DNA from: Bacteroidota bacterium
GTDB taxonomy: Bacteria; Bacteroidota; Bacteroidia; Cytophagales; Cyclobacteriaceae
NCBI GenBank assembly: GCA_018267285.1
Contig: JAFDYU010000009.1
Location: forward strand, 22,967-86,966
Length of the DNA stretch: 64,000 bases
Direction: 5' to 3'
Shown: positions 54,106-63,647 of the stretch, piece after piece
How positions within the stretch are numbered: position 1 is the stretch's first letter
Layout: each line of letters opens with the position of its first letter
Notes under the pieces: model-generated
Seen by the model: only the letters and a program-made list of their open reading frames with translations
Database searches by the model: none
What the model was told of the DNA's origin: nothing
Program-made: the position numbers and the translations under genes

Positions 54106-57100
54106 TTATTGGTAATACCTGCCCATGCATTCCCAAAAATATCCGTAAACGCTCCATTGTCAACTATCACAAAATAGGTTTTATTGAAAGAGAGTAAACC
54201 AGTAGATGTAAAGGTGAATGTTTTATCATTTTGCATACCAGTACTCACATCAATTGTCGCTATTGGCAAAATAGGATTTGCTAAATCAAATATTTTTAAA
54301 AATTTTCCTACCACTGGCACAGCTGCCTGGTCGAAGGTGATACTCAGTGCGGGTTTTACACTTGCTCCGGTTGCATTGTTAGTTGGGCTCAAGGCTGTAA
54401 CGGCCGGGGGGGTTGTATCAGAAGGGATTACTATGTTAGCGCTCTTTCTTACCGGTGAATTGATGATGGCACCATAGGCATACCCGTTGTATTCGTTGAC
54501 AACAACATCATTAAAATAGTTGTTACCCCCCGAACCCAACCCCACATTTTGCCAGCTTTGGCCTTGATCTCTGGAAAGCCAAAGGTTTCCGCCAGAAACC
54601 GGGATAAAGTAATAATTCAGGCTGGCTATAATCAGTTTGTTGCCTGCCGGTGTGGATTGTTTAGTCCATGTTGACCCATCTGTGGTACTGTAAATCAGAC
54701 CCGTCTGATCGTATAGAAAAATTTTATTTTGAAAAAATTCTACGTTGACCGGGTTCTTAACCAAATTGATTTTATTGGCAGAACCAAACAATAACTGATA
54801 GGCTTCATTAGAATTGCTTGTATAATTGTACACTGTAAAATAGCTAATGCCATTTTGATCAACCGCAATATCATTAATATAAAAATTACTTGGCATACCT
54901 GTTGGGTTCAGTTCTACCCAAGAGGTGAGGTTGTTCGAATAATAAATTTTGTTGTTACTACACCCATAATACGTGGTTCCATCCGCAGTAACTACTTGTT
55001 GTAAGCCGGGCAAATTCGAAATGAGAAGACTCCATGTGTTTCCTCCGTCTGTAGTCTGAAACAAACTGTCTGGCCTGAACGCAAGCAGCGTACCATCGGG
55101 TTTACGGGTAAACCCAATAAAATGATGAGAGGTGTATGTATTCCAATTTTGAAAATCAGTCGAATAATAATTATTGCTGCCTTCTGTTGCGTACAACTTT
55201 GATGGAGCAGAGAGTTCGAGATCGCCAAGATTATCTTTGGGAATCCCTGTATTGCGTTCTGTAAACGTAGCTCCATCATCATCAGAGGTTGATATACCTT
55301 GGTTAGTTCCGGCAACCAAGCGAGTGCCTACCCAGCTTATATATGTAATTCTGCTAGCTGTTTGATGCCACGTCCAGTTAATACCACCATTGGTAGATTT
55401 TAAAAAACCATATTGGCTGTTGATCCGAGCAGGTACGTACAGCCCTCCCGATGGTGATACAAACACTTTATTATTTATATAATAATTGGCAGGGAAATCT
55501 CCGGTTATAGATACCCAGGTGGCCCCATTATCTGATGACCGAAAAACGCTATCATATGTGCTGAAATACAGATTGTTTGTACCTCCTGATATGGCATAAT
55601 TAGTAATGGTAGGGGAAGGAAAGGTTGCTGTACTCCATGTCGCTCCGCGGTCTGTGCTTTTCACCACTTTATATGTAGAAGATGTGTTGTCATAATAAGT
55701 TACAAATATTCCGGGAGTGGCTGTAGTCGTCACCTGAAGATCTTGAATACTTGCGTTATTCAAAACATATTTCGCAGTGCCAAATGAGCTGCCTCCGTTA
55801 GTCGAAACATATATTTTGCTATCTTGTGTAGCCATAATCAGATCGCCATTTGTACAATGTCTGATTTGACCTGGCCATCCAAAATTTTCGCTCCCGTTTT
55901 TTAATGTCCAGCCTGCCCCATTAACAGAAGAAATGATTTGGTTGTATGTGGCACCGTACAACGTGTTATTCGCTGTATCCATAGCCATATCGTTAATATA
56001 TGAGCCTTGGTATGAAAAATCAGTCCAGGTTGAAAAAGTTGTTGTCTTATAAATTGAGTTAGTGGTTAGCGTATATGTATTGCTAGCTTTATCCGTTAAG
56101 ATTTTTTGTATGTATTGACCCCATGGGCCATTGAGTGCTATCCAATTAAAGTTAATATAAGGGGGAGGGGCTGCCGGCACAAGTGAAGTTACAACATCTT
56201 TCACGGCAGGTATATTCACTCCACCTCCATAATAAGTAGTTGTGCTGGCATCATAGTCGAGCGCACTAATATATCCATCTGTGCTCGGTAGTGCAACGCT
56301 ACTCCAACTTTGGCCATCGTCAGCACTAACGTATAGAGCACCATAAGTACTAGCACAAATTCCATTGCCATTAGGAAGTGGCAATAATTTATTGTTTGAA
56401 AAAAGTGACGTGTTCCAGGTGGTACCTTGGTCTGAGGTATAATAGATAGCGTAACCAGAAGAAAGGTAAAGTTTGTTGTTGTTTACAAAAAAGTTGTTAG
56501 GGTAAAAATAATTCTGATCATTGGGTGTGAGTGTGAAAGTTAACAAGGTAGCTGAGGCCGTAGATGCATTAGCAGCACCGGAAGCCAAAACAATCTTGTA
56601 AACTTCATATATACCATTGGTGCCATTATAAACTAGTGCGTAGATATTGCCTGCGTTGTCTTGAGCCAAACCTTGTGAGCTATAGTTTGAAGGCATGCCG
56701 GTTACGGTAATATTATTCCATACGGATCCGTTTGTTGATGAGGCGAGCTGTTTGCCATTGTAGGAATTTGCAATACCATACATATACCCGGTATTAAAAG
56801 TGGTGTTGAAAGCAGTATAGTAAAAGTACTCCGTAGTGGCAGACCAGCCCACTCCGCTGTTACTTGAATACTGAAGCGGGTTATATCCAATTCCTAAAAT
56901 TGTATTGCTTCCAAAGGGGGTCTCAACCAGGCGATAAACTTGTGAGGTATAATTATTCAGGTAATTCCAGGTAGCTCCTTTATCATCCGAATACCAAGCC
57001 CCATTTGAAGAGTACCCTGTACGTGCATAAATGCGGTTTATTGTAGCCGGGGCTACAGCACCTGTAACTACCAAATCCTGAGCCGTGGCGAGGTTAATGC

Positions 57101-58097
57101 CACCCGTTGCAAATGACCAACTCGACAAAGTATTGGTTGTTAAAAAGACACCGTCTCCGTTGGTCCCTGCAAATGCTTTAGTAGCATTAACAAATTGAAG
57201 TGCTGTTACATTAGACCCTCCGTAATTACCCGATGGCCAGGTAGAAAGCGTTGTCCAAGATGCTCCGCTTGAGGCGGTTGTAGTAAAATATATTTTACTG
57301 TAGCCATTGTTGACGAAATATAACCCGGTTGGAGAGTTTGCCCAATACCCATTAAACGATGATTCTGCTATTCCCGTCTTTGCCGAAGACCAAGATGTGC
57401 CATTATATTTAAGAATATCATTAGTGCTGGTAATTGGGTTGGTATAGTATGCAGTGGCAAAAATGGTTGTGCCGAGTACCGCCAACTGCATCGAACTACC
57501 GCTTGAGGCATCGGCAAGAATTGTAGTTACGTTACTACTTGTCCATGGATTAGTGCCTGGGTTGGAATGTTTTTTAACTCCTTGCGAATCTGAAAAATAA
57601 AGATCTCCGTTTCCGGTAGCCACGGCATTACCAACATATTGCGTGCTAATTTGCGTCCAAGTGTGGCCGGAGTCGGTGCTTACGTATACTCCCCCGTATC
57701 CATACGCAGCATAAACTCCTGAGTTCACCTTAATCATTTTGTAGGCGCTATTAAGCATGCCGGCACTATCTACACGTGCCCAATTTGCTCCTCCATCCGT
57801 GGATGAAAACAGTTGGTAATAGTATAACGCGTAAAGGGTGCCACCATCAATCATTAGATCGCTGATATATAGATTTGATGGAGTGGTGGGCACAATTTTT
57901 GTCCAGTTGGTGCCATCGTTCGAGGTTACAAACAGACCGCTGTTAATTACTGCATAGGCTTTGCTGTTAGGCACATCTAATTCCAAGTCGTTAATATTAG
58001 CCCCGGGTGGTCCGTTTAAAGCCGTGAACTGAGATTGGCCATTAACTCTAATGGCTATGATTAACACACAGATCAGCAAATAAAATCTTCTTATCAT
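52110..58097 (-). CDS. giant T9SS-secreted double-propeller protein
   Basis: A 1995-residue protein with signal peptide (FYLLICVLIIAIRVNGQ). Residues ~25-648 and ~649-1225 are two related modules, each opening with an ALNGP-type strand and rich in BNR/Asp-box turns (STDGGANW, SDDKGATW, SADDGQSW, STDRGATW, SSDNGATW, SRDQGQSW). Two Big_5-like Ig domains follow (~1226-1335 and ~1336-1445), then a ~450-residue beta-rich region with GWNLIGNPYPF, and finally a T9SS type A sorting domain starting KAYPNPTSGKS (~1905-1995). It is expected at the cell surface. It sits between a small anchored protein and an exported caspase in one operon, and its base composition changes sharply at about residue 1332. 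Confidence 0.9.
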   Translation of the reverse strand: MIRRFYLLICVLIIAIRVNGQSQFTALNGPPGANINDLELDVPNSKAYAVINSGLFVTSNDGTNWTKIVPTTPSNLYISDLMIDGGTLYALYYYQLFSSTDGGANWARVDSAGMLNSAYKMIKVNSGVYAAYGYGGVYVSTDSGHTWTQISTQYVGNAVATGNGDLYFSDSQGVKKHSNPGTNPWTSSNVTTILADASSGSSMQLAVLGTTIFATAYYTNPITSTNDILKYNGTSWSSAKTGIAESSFNGYWANSPTGLYFVNNGYSKIYFTTTASSGASWTTLSTWPSGNYGGSNVTALQFVNATKAFAGTNGDGVFLTTNTLSSWSFATGGINLATAQDLVVTGAVAPATINRIYARTGYSSNGAWYSDDKGATWNYLNNYTSQVYRLVETPFGSNTILGIGYNPLQYSSNSGVGWSATTEYFYYTAFNTTFNTGYMYGIANSYNGKQLASSTNGSVWNNITVTGMPSNYSSQGLAQDNAGNIYALVYNGTNGIYEVYKIVLASGAANASTASATLLTFTLTPNDQNYFYPNNFFVNNNKLYLSSGYAIYYTSDQGTTWNTSLFSNNKLLPLPNGNGICASTYGALYVSADDGQSWSSVALPSTDGYISALDYDASTTTYYGGGVNIPAVKDVVTSLVPAAPPPYINFNWIALNGPWGQYIQKILTDKASNTYTLTTNSIYKTTTFSTWTDFSYQGSYINDMAMDTANNTLYGATYNQIISSVNGAGWTLKNGSENFGWPGQIRHCTNGDLIMATQDSKIYVSTNGGSSFGTAKYVLNNASIQDLQVTTTATPGIFVTYYDNTSSTYKVVKSTDRGATWSTATFPSPTITNYAISGGTNNLYFSTYDSVFRSSDNGATWVSITGDFPANYYINNKVFVSPSGGLYVPARINSQYGFLKSTNGGINWTWHQTASRITYISWVGTRLVAGTNQGISTSDDDGATFTERNTGIPKDNLGDLELSAPSKLYATEGSNNYYSTDFQNWNTYTSHHFIGFTRKPDGTLLAFRPDSLFQTTDGGNTWSLLISNLPGLQQVVTADGTTYYGCSNNKIYYSNNLTSWVELNPTGMPSNFYINDIAVDQNGISYFTVYNYTSNSNEAYQLLFGSANKINLVKNPVNVEFFQNKIFLYDQTGLIYSTTDGSTWTKQSTPAGNKLIIASLNYYFIPVSGGNLWLSRDQGQSWQNVGLGSGGNNYFNDVVVNEYNGYAYGAIINSPVRKSANIVIPSDTTPPAVTALSPTNNATGASVKPALSITFDQAAVPVVGKFLKIFDLANPILPIATIDVSTGMQNDKTFTFTSTGLLSFNKTYFVIVDNGAFTDIFGNAWAGITNNSTWRFTTKQTPTVAAEVPAKGSTGIAVDTKLKVIFSEPMVGVAGKQLKLYNSASPSAPTAQVDASAGVQSGDTLTYTLPSALKHNISYYVQYDANALMTADSAVVSLVTGTTDWTFQTVNYPDKKAPVFSYTADNLVKGSGSKVVSVGITDSVGVAPAKMYYRKITTKNGYDSVALVLNASNSKYEATIQESAYGPIGIEFYFKASDPSNNRGRSPSDASNYYYSYINYATSSTATNPVFPALPGTGQVADWRIGAVPYTLSDNKVSTIFDELGAPDKSKWRLLTYKDQSSWAEYPADFTTLSTGVGYFINALNPPTIAIEGATSPNYNKQNQFSKDLQPGWNLIGNPYPFTVTWAEVLAASGNPTGVASIKNFNGTYAVTTQLKAYEGGFVFNSGSNKVTVKFPITAAGAGGRMEGALPSDIDADNWVAPISLTVGNLTSTLGGVGMNPQASESVDDFDDVTAPRFIDYVEMNFPHPEHFAKNLDRDIVPTADEHTWEFTVDSNLDGQASLSWDNTAFGEGGKELYLFDEALQELVDMRASDRYAFDKGVSTRFKVYYGTGLEAKIKPSRVTLGKAYPNPTSGKSVIGFTLPENSGGYQVTVDVYDILGNKAATLVNGRYTAGFYSTEWDASDRAADGVYIYRLVVGGQNGSEAHAGKIILKK

Positions 58098-58133
58098 ACT
58101 ATAAATTTTTTCATTGCACTGCTCATTGTTTAA

Positions 58134-58865
58134 TCAATTATTTGGAAACGGTGGCAACGTAATATCCGGCTTGCCCTTTTCTCCGCCTCCCCCTTTCGCC
58201 ACCGTGGCCAGCGCCCCGGCTACCGCCACCACCGGAACCACTTTCAACAACAACGGGACTTTGGGTGCCACCTTGAAATAATCGGTGTACAGCACGTATT
58301 CCGTTGTCTTCGAGTCCGATATCTTCAACCGGTAGTCGCTGCCCTTCTTCGCACTGGACGGCACGTTCAACGTGTACGTTCCGTTGTTTGGTATGTTCAT
58401 ATCGCCCGCAACCCGCTCGTTCCCTTTATACAATTCGATGTGGATGGGGTCGGTGCTGCCCGGTTTCCATACTATGTTGTACAGTTTGCCCCTCTTGTAT
58501 TTTTTCTCCGTGTCGAAACCCTGGAGCTTCACAAATGGCACATACACTTTGCCCCTGAGCTCCAATGCCAGCTTGCCTTTGTAGCCCCCGTATTCCTGCA
58601 TGATGTTCCACTCTATCTTTTTGTTCAGCCCCGGTTTCACTTCCTGCCCTACATCGCCTTTTACTTTAGTGAGGGGGGCGGTGAAATTGTCTTTCGAGGC
58701 AAAGACGTTGAGCAAAAATTCGTGGCTGGCGTTGGAGTCGTCCAGGTCATAGTAAATGATGACTTTCTCTCCGTTCAATTCGATTTTTTTTACCGTTACG
58801 CTTTGCGCTTGTGTGTGCATAACACAGGCAAAAGCGACAGCCAAGGCGGGAAACAGCCGTTTCAT
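58134..58865 (-). CDS. small exported protein with Kre9/KNH-like domain and C-terminal anchor
   Basis: A 243-residue protein: signal peptide (LFPALAVAFACVMHTQAQ), an N-terminal beta domain with KKIELNGEKVIIYYDLDD, and a segment (~125-200) with YKRGKLYNIVWKPGS, IHIELYKGNE, NGTYTLNVPSS and DYRLKISDSK. This last segment resembles the Kre9/KNH Ig-like domain found in yeast wall proteins and many Bacteroidota. A hydrophobic helix near 206-224 precedes a Gly- and Pro-rich tail. It is first in the three-gene operon, GC-rich like the caspase gene, and 36 bases before the giant gene. The role is unknown; a docking or assembly partner is a guess. Confidence 0.72.
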   Translation of the reverse strand: MKRLFPALAVAFACVMHTQAQSVTVKKIELNGEKVIIYYDLDDSNASHEFLLNVFASKDNFTAPLTKVKGDVGQEVKPGLNKKIEWNIMQEYGGYKGKLALELRGKVYVPFVKLQGFDTEKKYKRGKLYNIVWKPGSTDPIHIELYKGNERVAGDMNIPNNGTYTLNVPSSAKKGSDYRLKISDSKTTEYVLYTDYFKVAPKVPLLLKVVPVVAVAGALATVAKGGGGEKGKPDITLPPFPNN

Positions 58866-58888
58866 AGGTTGGTGTGTGGTTTAAACAA

Positions 58889-58918
58889 CTAAATTACAGA
58901 TTTAATCCAATATTTCAA
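58889..58918 (-). promoter_or_regulatory. putative promoter of the Kre9-like/giant/caspase operon
   Basis: On the minus strand TTG (58918-58916), a 19-base spacer, and TAATTTAG (58896-58889) fit the Bacteroidota -33/-7 pattern with one mismatch. The ATG at 58865 is 23 bases downstream. Confidence 0.5.
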
Positions 58919-58959
58919 GGTGAGGTAAGTCTCAACTAATGATGATCTTGAAAATGAAT

Positions 58960-61053
58960 TTAACTAATCCGGCTCCAGTTTACGGCTGTTTTGCGAAGGG
59001 ATTCAATTTGATGTTTAATTAAAACATTTTCGGGTTTCGCCAACGCGGGGTCATTGGTTAAAATTTGGTTGGCGGCATCGCGTGCCTGTTGCAAAATTTT
59101 CCCGTCTTTGCCCAAATCGGCAATCAGCAGGTCGAGAGAACCGCTTTGTTGCGTGCCCATCAAGTCGCCAGGGCCTCGCAGCTTTAAATCGGTTTCAGCA
59201 ATTTCAAAACCGTTGTTGGTACGCACCATGGTTTCGATGCGGGTCTTAGAATCTGCACTAAGCTTAAAACTTGTTATCAATATACAAAACGACTGTTCCG
59301 CTCCCCGCCCTACACGCCCGCGCAACTGGTGCAACTGCGAAAGGCCAAAGCGCTCGGCACTTTCAATAATCATTACCGAAGCATTGGGCACGTCCACACC
59401 TACCTCTATCACGGTTGTGGCCACCATAATTTTTGTTTCGCCCTTCACAAAGCGTGCCATTTCAAAATCTTTCGCTTCGGGTTTCATCTGCCCATGAACG
59501 ATGCTGATGGGCACATCGGGGAAAGCGCGCGTCATGCTTTCGTATCCGTCCATCAAATGTTTGAGGTCGAGTTTTTCAGATTCTTCGATCAGCGGATAAA
59601 CCACATAAACTTGTCTTCCGGCATCGACTTGTGAACGAATAAATCCATTGACTTTCAGTCGTTGCGAGTCGAATTGATGTCTTGTTTTTATGGGTTTCCT
59701 TCCTTTGGGCAATTCATCGATCGTTGAAATTTCGAGATCGCCATACAAGGTCATGGCCAGTGTGCGTGGTATGGGTGTGGCTGTCATTACCAACACGTGC
59801 GGATAAACATCGGCATTCTTTTGCCAAAGTTTGCTGCGCTGAGCTACCCCAAACCGATGCTGTTCATCAATAATGGCTAAGCCGAGTTTTTTGAACTTTA
59901 CCTCCTCTTCGAGCAGGGCGTGTGTGCCAATCAGTATTTTCAACTCACCGCTTTCTAATTTTTCATGAATGGGTTTACGTTGCGATTTTTTTACCGAGCC
60001 GGTAAGCAACGCAATGGTGATCCCCATTTTATCGGTATATTTTTTAAGGTTTGAAAAATGTTGTTGTGCCAAAATTTCGGTGGGCGCCATCAACGCGGCT
60101 TGAGCTTCTCCGCCAATAGCCAACAGCATACAGATAAATGCCACAATCGTTTTGCCACTGCCCACGTCTCCCTGTAGCAGGCGGTTCATCTGTTTCCCGG
60201 ATTTTAAATCAGAATAAATTTCGCGTACTACTTTTTTTTGGGCTTCCGTCAGCTCAAACGGCAACTGTTCTTTGTAAAATTTCGTCAAGAGGTTTGTGTC
60301 GTTAAACACTTCGCCCTTAAATTTTCCCTGCCTCACCAATTTCATTTTGATGAGCCGCAGTTGTATAAAAAACAATTCTTCAAACTTTAGCCGCTGCTGT
60401 GCCGCCATCAAAAGTTCTTGTGTTTTGGCAAAGTGGATGTTTTTCAGTGCTTCTCTTTTTGAAATCAGCTTTTGTTGTATCCGTAAATTTTCAGGAAGTG
60501 TTTCGCGAATATGTTGTTCGGCTGTTTTAAAAAGCTCAAACTGAAATTTTGCAATCTGTTTGCTGTCGATGTAACGGGCGCGCAGTTTTTCACTGATCGG
60601 GTATATGGGTTGAAAAGAATTCCTCTTTAAATTGTTTTCCGTTGCCGGCTCAACTTCGGGATGTGCGATGTTGATTTTATTTCCGAAGCGAGTGGGTTTG
60701 CCAAAAACAACGTACTCGATGTTAGGTTTTATTTTTTTGATCACCCAGTCCACTCGCTGAAACCAAACCATTTCGATCTCGCCTTTGCCATCGGAGAAGT
60801 AACCCACCAACCGTTTCTTATACTTTGTTCCAATGATTTCAAAATCGGTAAATTTTCCTTTGAGTTGCACGTACGGCATTTCATCGTTCACTTCGCTGAT
60901 CGAATAAAACTTCGTGCGGTCTTCGTATCGAAATGGATAGCGCTGAATCAAATCTCCGTAGTTAAAAATCTTCAATTCTTTTTGAAGCAATGCAGCCCGC
61001 TGCGGCCCTACGCCTTTAAGAAATTCGATGGATGTTTCGAAGAAATTAGACAA
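58960..61053 (-). CDS. recG: ATP-dependent DNA helicase RecG
   Basis: A 697-residue helicase of usual length. It has an N-terminal OB-fold wedge domain (about 60-150), Walker A LLQGDVGSGKTIVAF near 295-305, a DEQHRFGV DExx box, MTATPIPRTLAM motif III, and the C-terminal part with TTVIEVGVDVPNAS and QLRGRVGRG. It remodels stalled forks and recombination intermediates. It is 66 bases downstream of gldD on the same strand. Confidence 0.96.
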   Translation of the reverse strand: MSNFFETSIEFLKGVGPQRAALLQKELKIFNYGDLIQRYPFRYEDRTKFYSISEVNDEMPYVQLKGKFTDFEIIGTKYKKRLVGYFSDGKGEIEMVWFQRVDWVIKKIKPNIEYVVFGKPTRFGNKINIAHPEVEPATENNLKRNSFQPIYPISEKLRARYIDSKQIAKFQFELFKTAEQHIRETLPENLRIQQKLISKREALKNIHFAKTQELLMAAQQRLKFEELFFIQLRLIKMKLVRQGKFKGEVFNDTNLLTKFYKEQLPFELTEAQKKVVREIYSDLKSGKQMNRLLQGDVGSGKTIVAFICMLLAIGGEAQAALMAPTEILAQQHFSNLKKYTDKMGITIALLTGSVKKSQRKPIHEKLESGELKILIGTHALLEEEVKFKKLGLAIIDEQHRFGVAQRSKLWQKNADVYPHVLVMTATPIPRTLAMTLYGDLEISTIDELPKGRKPIKTRHQFDSQRLKVNGFIRSQVDAGRQVYVVYPLIEESEKLDLKHLMDGYESMTRAFPDVPISIVHGQMKPEAKDFEMARFVKGETKIMVATTVIEVGVDVPNASVMIIESAERFGLSQLHQLRGRVGRGAEQSFCILITSFKLSADSKTRIETMVRTNNGFEIAETDLKLRGPGDLMGTQQSGSLDLLIADLGKDGKILQQARDAANQILTNDPALAKPENVLIKHQIESLRKTAVNWSRIS

Positions 61054-61119
61054 TGTTCAATTCGTCAATTTGCCAATGGATTAAATATAATTGGCCAATC
61101 GGCACATTGACAAATCGGT

Positions 61120-61710
61120 TTATTTATTTTTCCACTGTAATGTGTTGATCAAATGCATCGTTTCTTTTTTCATGAAGTCGATGGCGGGTGCGAGCGAATC
61201 GTTTTGCACACGGGTATTGAAATACAGCGCACCTCGAAGAAAATTTTGAGTGGAATCGGTCATGGTAAACTGAAACTGGCTTGGCACATCTCCGGCAATC
61301 TCTGCAATGACAGCGGTTTTGCCCGAGGGCGTCTTGGTAATCAGTTCGTCTATGGCGTTGGCCTTTATTTGCTGCTTTGAAGTAAGGTTGTAGGCATCGT
61401 TTAATAATTCTTTTAGCAGATTTTCGCGCCCCATCACTTTTTTGTAGGTGATATGGATATTGGCTTTTAGCGTGGGGTAATAAATTTCCACCCAGTGGCG
61501 CTCGCTTATCCACGAAGTGTCTTTTAGCAGTTTGGCGTGTTTGGAATACTCAAAACTATACGGAAGCGAATCGGGCAGCGGCCGATATTCTTCCCTGGGA
61601 AGTATCAGGCGGTTGTAGCCTTTGGGCTTGGGCTGGTACTCGTGCGAACAAGAGAATATAAGGCAGCCTGCCGCCATCATCAAATAACCAACAATCCATT
61701 TAGTCTTCAT
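61120..61710 (-). CDS. gldD: gliding motility lipoprotein GldD
   Basis: A 196-residue lipoprotein: lipobox LIFSC with Cys21, then the GldD pattern [32 protein letters not shown] and later [20 protein letters not shown]. In Flavobacterium GldD is needed for gliding and T9SS-related functions; its exact role is unclear. It overlaps the end of gldE by 11 bases, so translation is probably coupled. Confidence 0.93.
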   Translation of the reverse strand: MKTKWIVGYLMMAAGCLIFSCSHEYQPKPKGYNRLILPREEYRPLPDSLPYSFEYSKHAKLLKDTSWISERHWVEIYYPTLKANIHITYKKVMGRENLLKELLNDAYNLTSKQQIKANAIDELITKTPSGKTAVIAEIAGDVPSQFQFTMTDSTQNFLRGALYFNTRVQNDSLAPAIDFMKKETMHLINTLQWKNK

Positions 61711-63055
61711 CTTTCACGGCTTCTTCTTGCACCGCCACCCGCACACGGCTGATGCGTTTCTTGTCCACATTTAAAACCGTAAAGGTAAACCGATCGAACA
61801 CCACCCGATCTCCGTTCTTGGGCAATGCGCTATGCAGTTCGAGTATCAATCCGCCCAGCGATTCGCTCTCGCCTTTCACTTCGTCAAAAACAGACGAATC
61901 TACATCGAGTGCTTTACACAAATCGTGGATTGAAATTTTGCCTTCAAAAATAAAGTTGTGGTCGTCAATTTTCTGATAGCCGAGATTCACTTCATCGAAC
62001 TCATCGTTAATATCACCAATAATTTCTTCAATCAAATCTTCGAGTGTAATTACGCCCGATGTACCCCCGTATTCATCCACCACAATGGCTATGTGCACGT
62101 GCTTGCTTTGAAAATCTTTAAGCAGGGAATCCAATTTTTTTGTTTCGGGCACGAAAAAACCCGGTCGTAATAATTTCTGCCATTTGAAGTTTGCGCTTTC
62201 TTCCAGGTGCGGGAGCAAATCTTTGGTGTAGAGAATGCCTTCAATGGAATCGATGGTTTCGCGATAGACCGGAATCCGCGAGAACCCCGATTTATTTACC
62301 TGTTCCATCAATTCCGAAAAATTAACCTGAACATCGACCGATGAAATATCTATGCGCGATTTCATCACTTGCTTTACCGTGAGTGTGCCGAAGTTTACGA
62401 TGCCCTTTAAAATATCTTTTTCCTCTTCGGTGGTTTCGTTGTTTTTGGTGGTGAGCTCCAGTGCTTGATTCAGTTCTTCCACGGTTGAGCTATACCCTTT
62501 CTTCTTTACCCTGCGTTCTACCACGTTGCTCATGGAGAGCAGCAGCCAGGAAATGGGCCTCCACACACTCTGTAAAAATTTCCAGACACCTCCTACTTTT
62601 CTGGCAAAGCTTAGGTTGTGTTGTGTGGCATATACTTTCGGGATAATCTCGCTAAAAAAAGTGAGTGCAAACGTTACGATAAAAGTTACAATACCTACAA
62701 TAGTTTCCGCAGGTTTACGGGTGGCGGTCATCTCCCACATCAAAAAAGTAGAAATGGTAACCACGGCAACGTTTACAAAATCATGACAAATAAGAATTGT
62801 GGCGAGAAGCAATCGCGGCTTCTTGAGCAAGTCAACAATGTTTCGGTCTGCGGTTTCATCTGAAGTACGGCACCGGTCGAGGTAGTCTCCTTTCAAAGAA
62901 AAAAAAGCAACTTCAGAAGCCGAGATAAATGCCGAAACAATCAACAGAATAAGGATGCCGGTGAACCCAAACACATAAAACCAATTGGGCCCGCTGGCCA
63001 TGAGGTCGGAAAGAAATTGATTAGAAGGATTTTCTATTAGAAATATTGTTTTCAA
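61700..63055 (-). CDS. gldE: gliding-associated CNNM/CBS membrane protein GldE
   Basis: A 451-residue protein with a CNNM-type membrane domain (four hydrophobic segments, about 25-195, including the [14 protein letters not shown] motif), a CBS pair (~215-340, with [11 protein letters not shown] and [20 protein letters not shown]) and a CorC_HlyC domain at the end (~360-440). These are found in Mg/Co transport-related proteins; GldE of the gliding bacteria has this architecture and is linked to gldD and ssb, as here. It starts at a TTG (63055), with an alternative ATG 18 codons in. The TTG keeps an N-terminus like those of relatives. Confidence 0.9.
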   Translation of the reverse strand: MKTIFLIENPSNQFLSDLMASGPNWFYVFGFTGILILLIVSAFISASEVAFFSLKGDYLDRCRTSDETADRNIVDLLKKPRLLLATILICHDFVNVAVVTISTFLMWEMTATRKPAETIVGIVTFIVTFALTFFSEIIPKVYATQHNLSFARKVGGVWKFLQSVWRPISWLLLSMSNVVERRVKKKGYSSTVEELNQALELTTKNNETTEEEKDILKGIVNFGTLTVKQVMKSRIDISSVDVQVNFSELMEQVNKSGFSRIPVYRETIDSIEGILYTKDLLPHLEESANFKWQKLLRPGFFVPETKKLDSLLKDFQSKHVHIAIVVDEYGGTSGVITLEDLIEEIIGDINDEFDEVNLGYQKIDDHNFIFEGKISIHDLCKALDVDSSVFDEVKGESESLGGLILELHSALPKNGDRVVFDRFTFTVLNVDKKRISRVRVAVQEEAVKDED

Positions 63056-63079
63056 GTAGTTGCACGTTCGTTACACAAA

Positions 63080-63514
63080 TCAAAAGGGTAAATCGTCTGT
63101 GCTGTTATCCATAGGCGATTTCATGTCATCGGCAGGCAGGGTTGCCGAAGCGCTTGGCCTATCTGAATTGTTTGCGCCTCCCGGTTTAGAGCCGATCAGC
63201 GTCATGTTATCGCCAATCACTTCAGTGGTATAGCGCGTTACGCCATCTTTTTCCCAACTGCGGGTTCGCATTTTTCCTTCGATGTAAACCTGATCGCCCT
63301 TGTGCAGATATTTTGAAGCGGTTTCGGCCAGGCCTCGCCACAGCACAATGTTGTGCCAGTCGGTTATTTCTTTACGCTCGCCCGTATTTCTGTCTTTGTA
63401 AACCTCGGAAGTAGCGATGGTAAAATTTACCACCATAGTGCCACTTTCGAGCGTTCGGGATTCGGGATCTTTTCCAAGTCTTCCAAGTAAAATCACTTTG
63501 TTTACGCCTGACAT
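63080..63514 (-). CDS. ssb: single-stranded DNA-binding protein
   Basis: The open frame is longer, but the ATG at 63514 gives the normal start MSGVNKVILLGRLGKDPESR and 144 residues. The OB-fold continues with VVNFTIATSEVYKD and TDWHNIVLWRGLAETASKYL. A disordered Gly/Ser/Pro-rich linker follows, and the acidic tail ends DDLPF, the usual protein-interaction tip. It stabilises ssDNA in replication and repair. It is followed 24 bases later by gldE. Confidence 0.95.
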   Translation of the reverse strand: MSGVNKVILLGRLGKDPESRTLESGTMVVNFTIATSEVYKDRNTGERKEITDWHNIVLWRGLAETASKYLHKGDQVYIEGKMRTRSWEKDGVTRYTTEVIGDNMTLIGSKPGGANNSDRPSASATLPADDMKSPMDNSTDDLPF

Positions 63515-63574
63515 ATTTGTTGTTAGTTTAATTACAAATCCAAATTCGGCTTCAAAAAAAATAGTGCCGGATTG

Positions 63575-63582
63575 CAAAGTTA
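63575..63582 (-). promoter_or_regulatory. TAnnTTTG -7 box for ssb-gldE-gldD
   Basis: TAACTTTG on the minus strand matches the -7 consensus, 60 bases before the ssb ATG. No clear -33 element at standard spacing. Confidence 0.4.
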
Positions 63583-63647
63583 CCAAAAATCTGCATCTTG
63601 AGTTTGCAACGTATTGATTCAAAGAATAAACGAAAATCGTTTTGCTT

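Noticed and set aside
58440-58892. 150-residue plus-strand open frame opposite the Kre9-like gene
   Set aside because: Antisense shadow in a GC-rich gene; the minus-strand product has a signal peptide and domain pattern.
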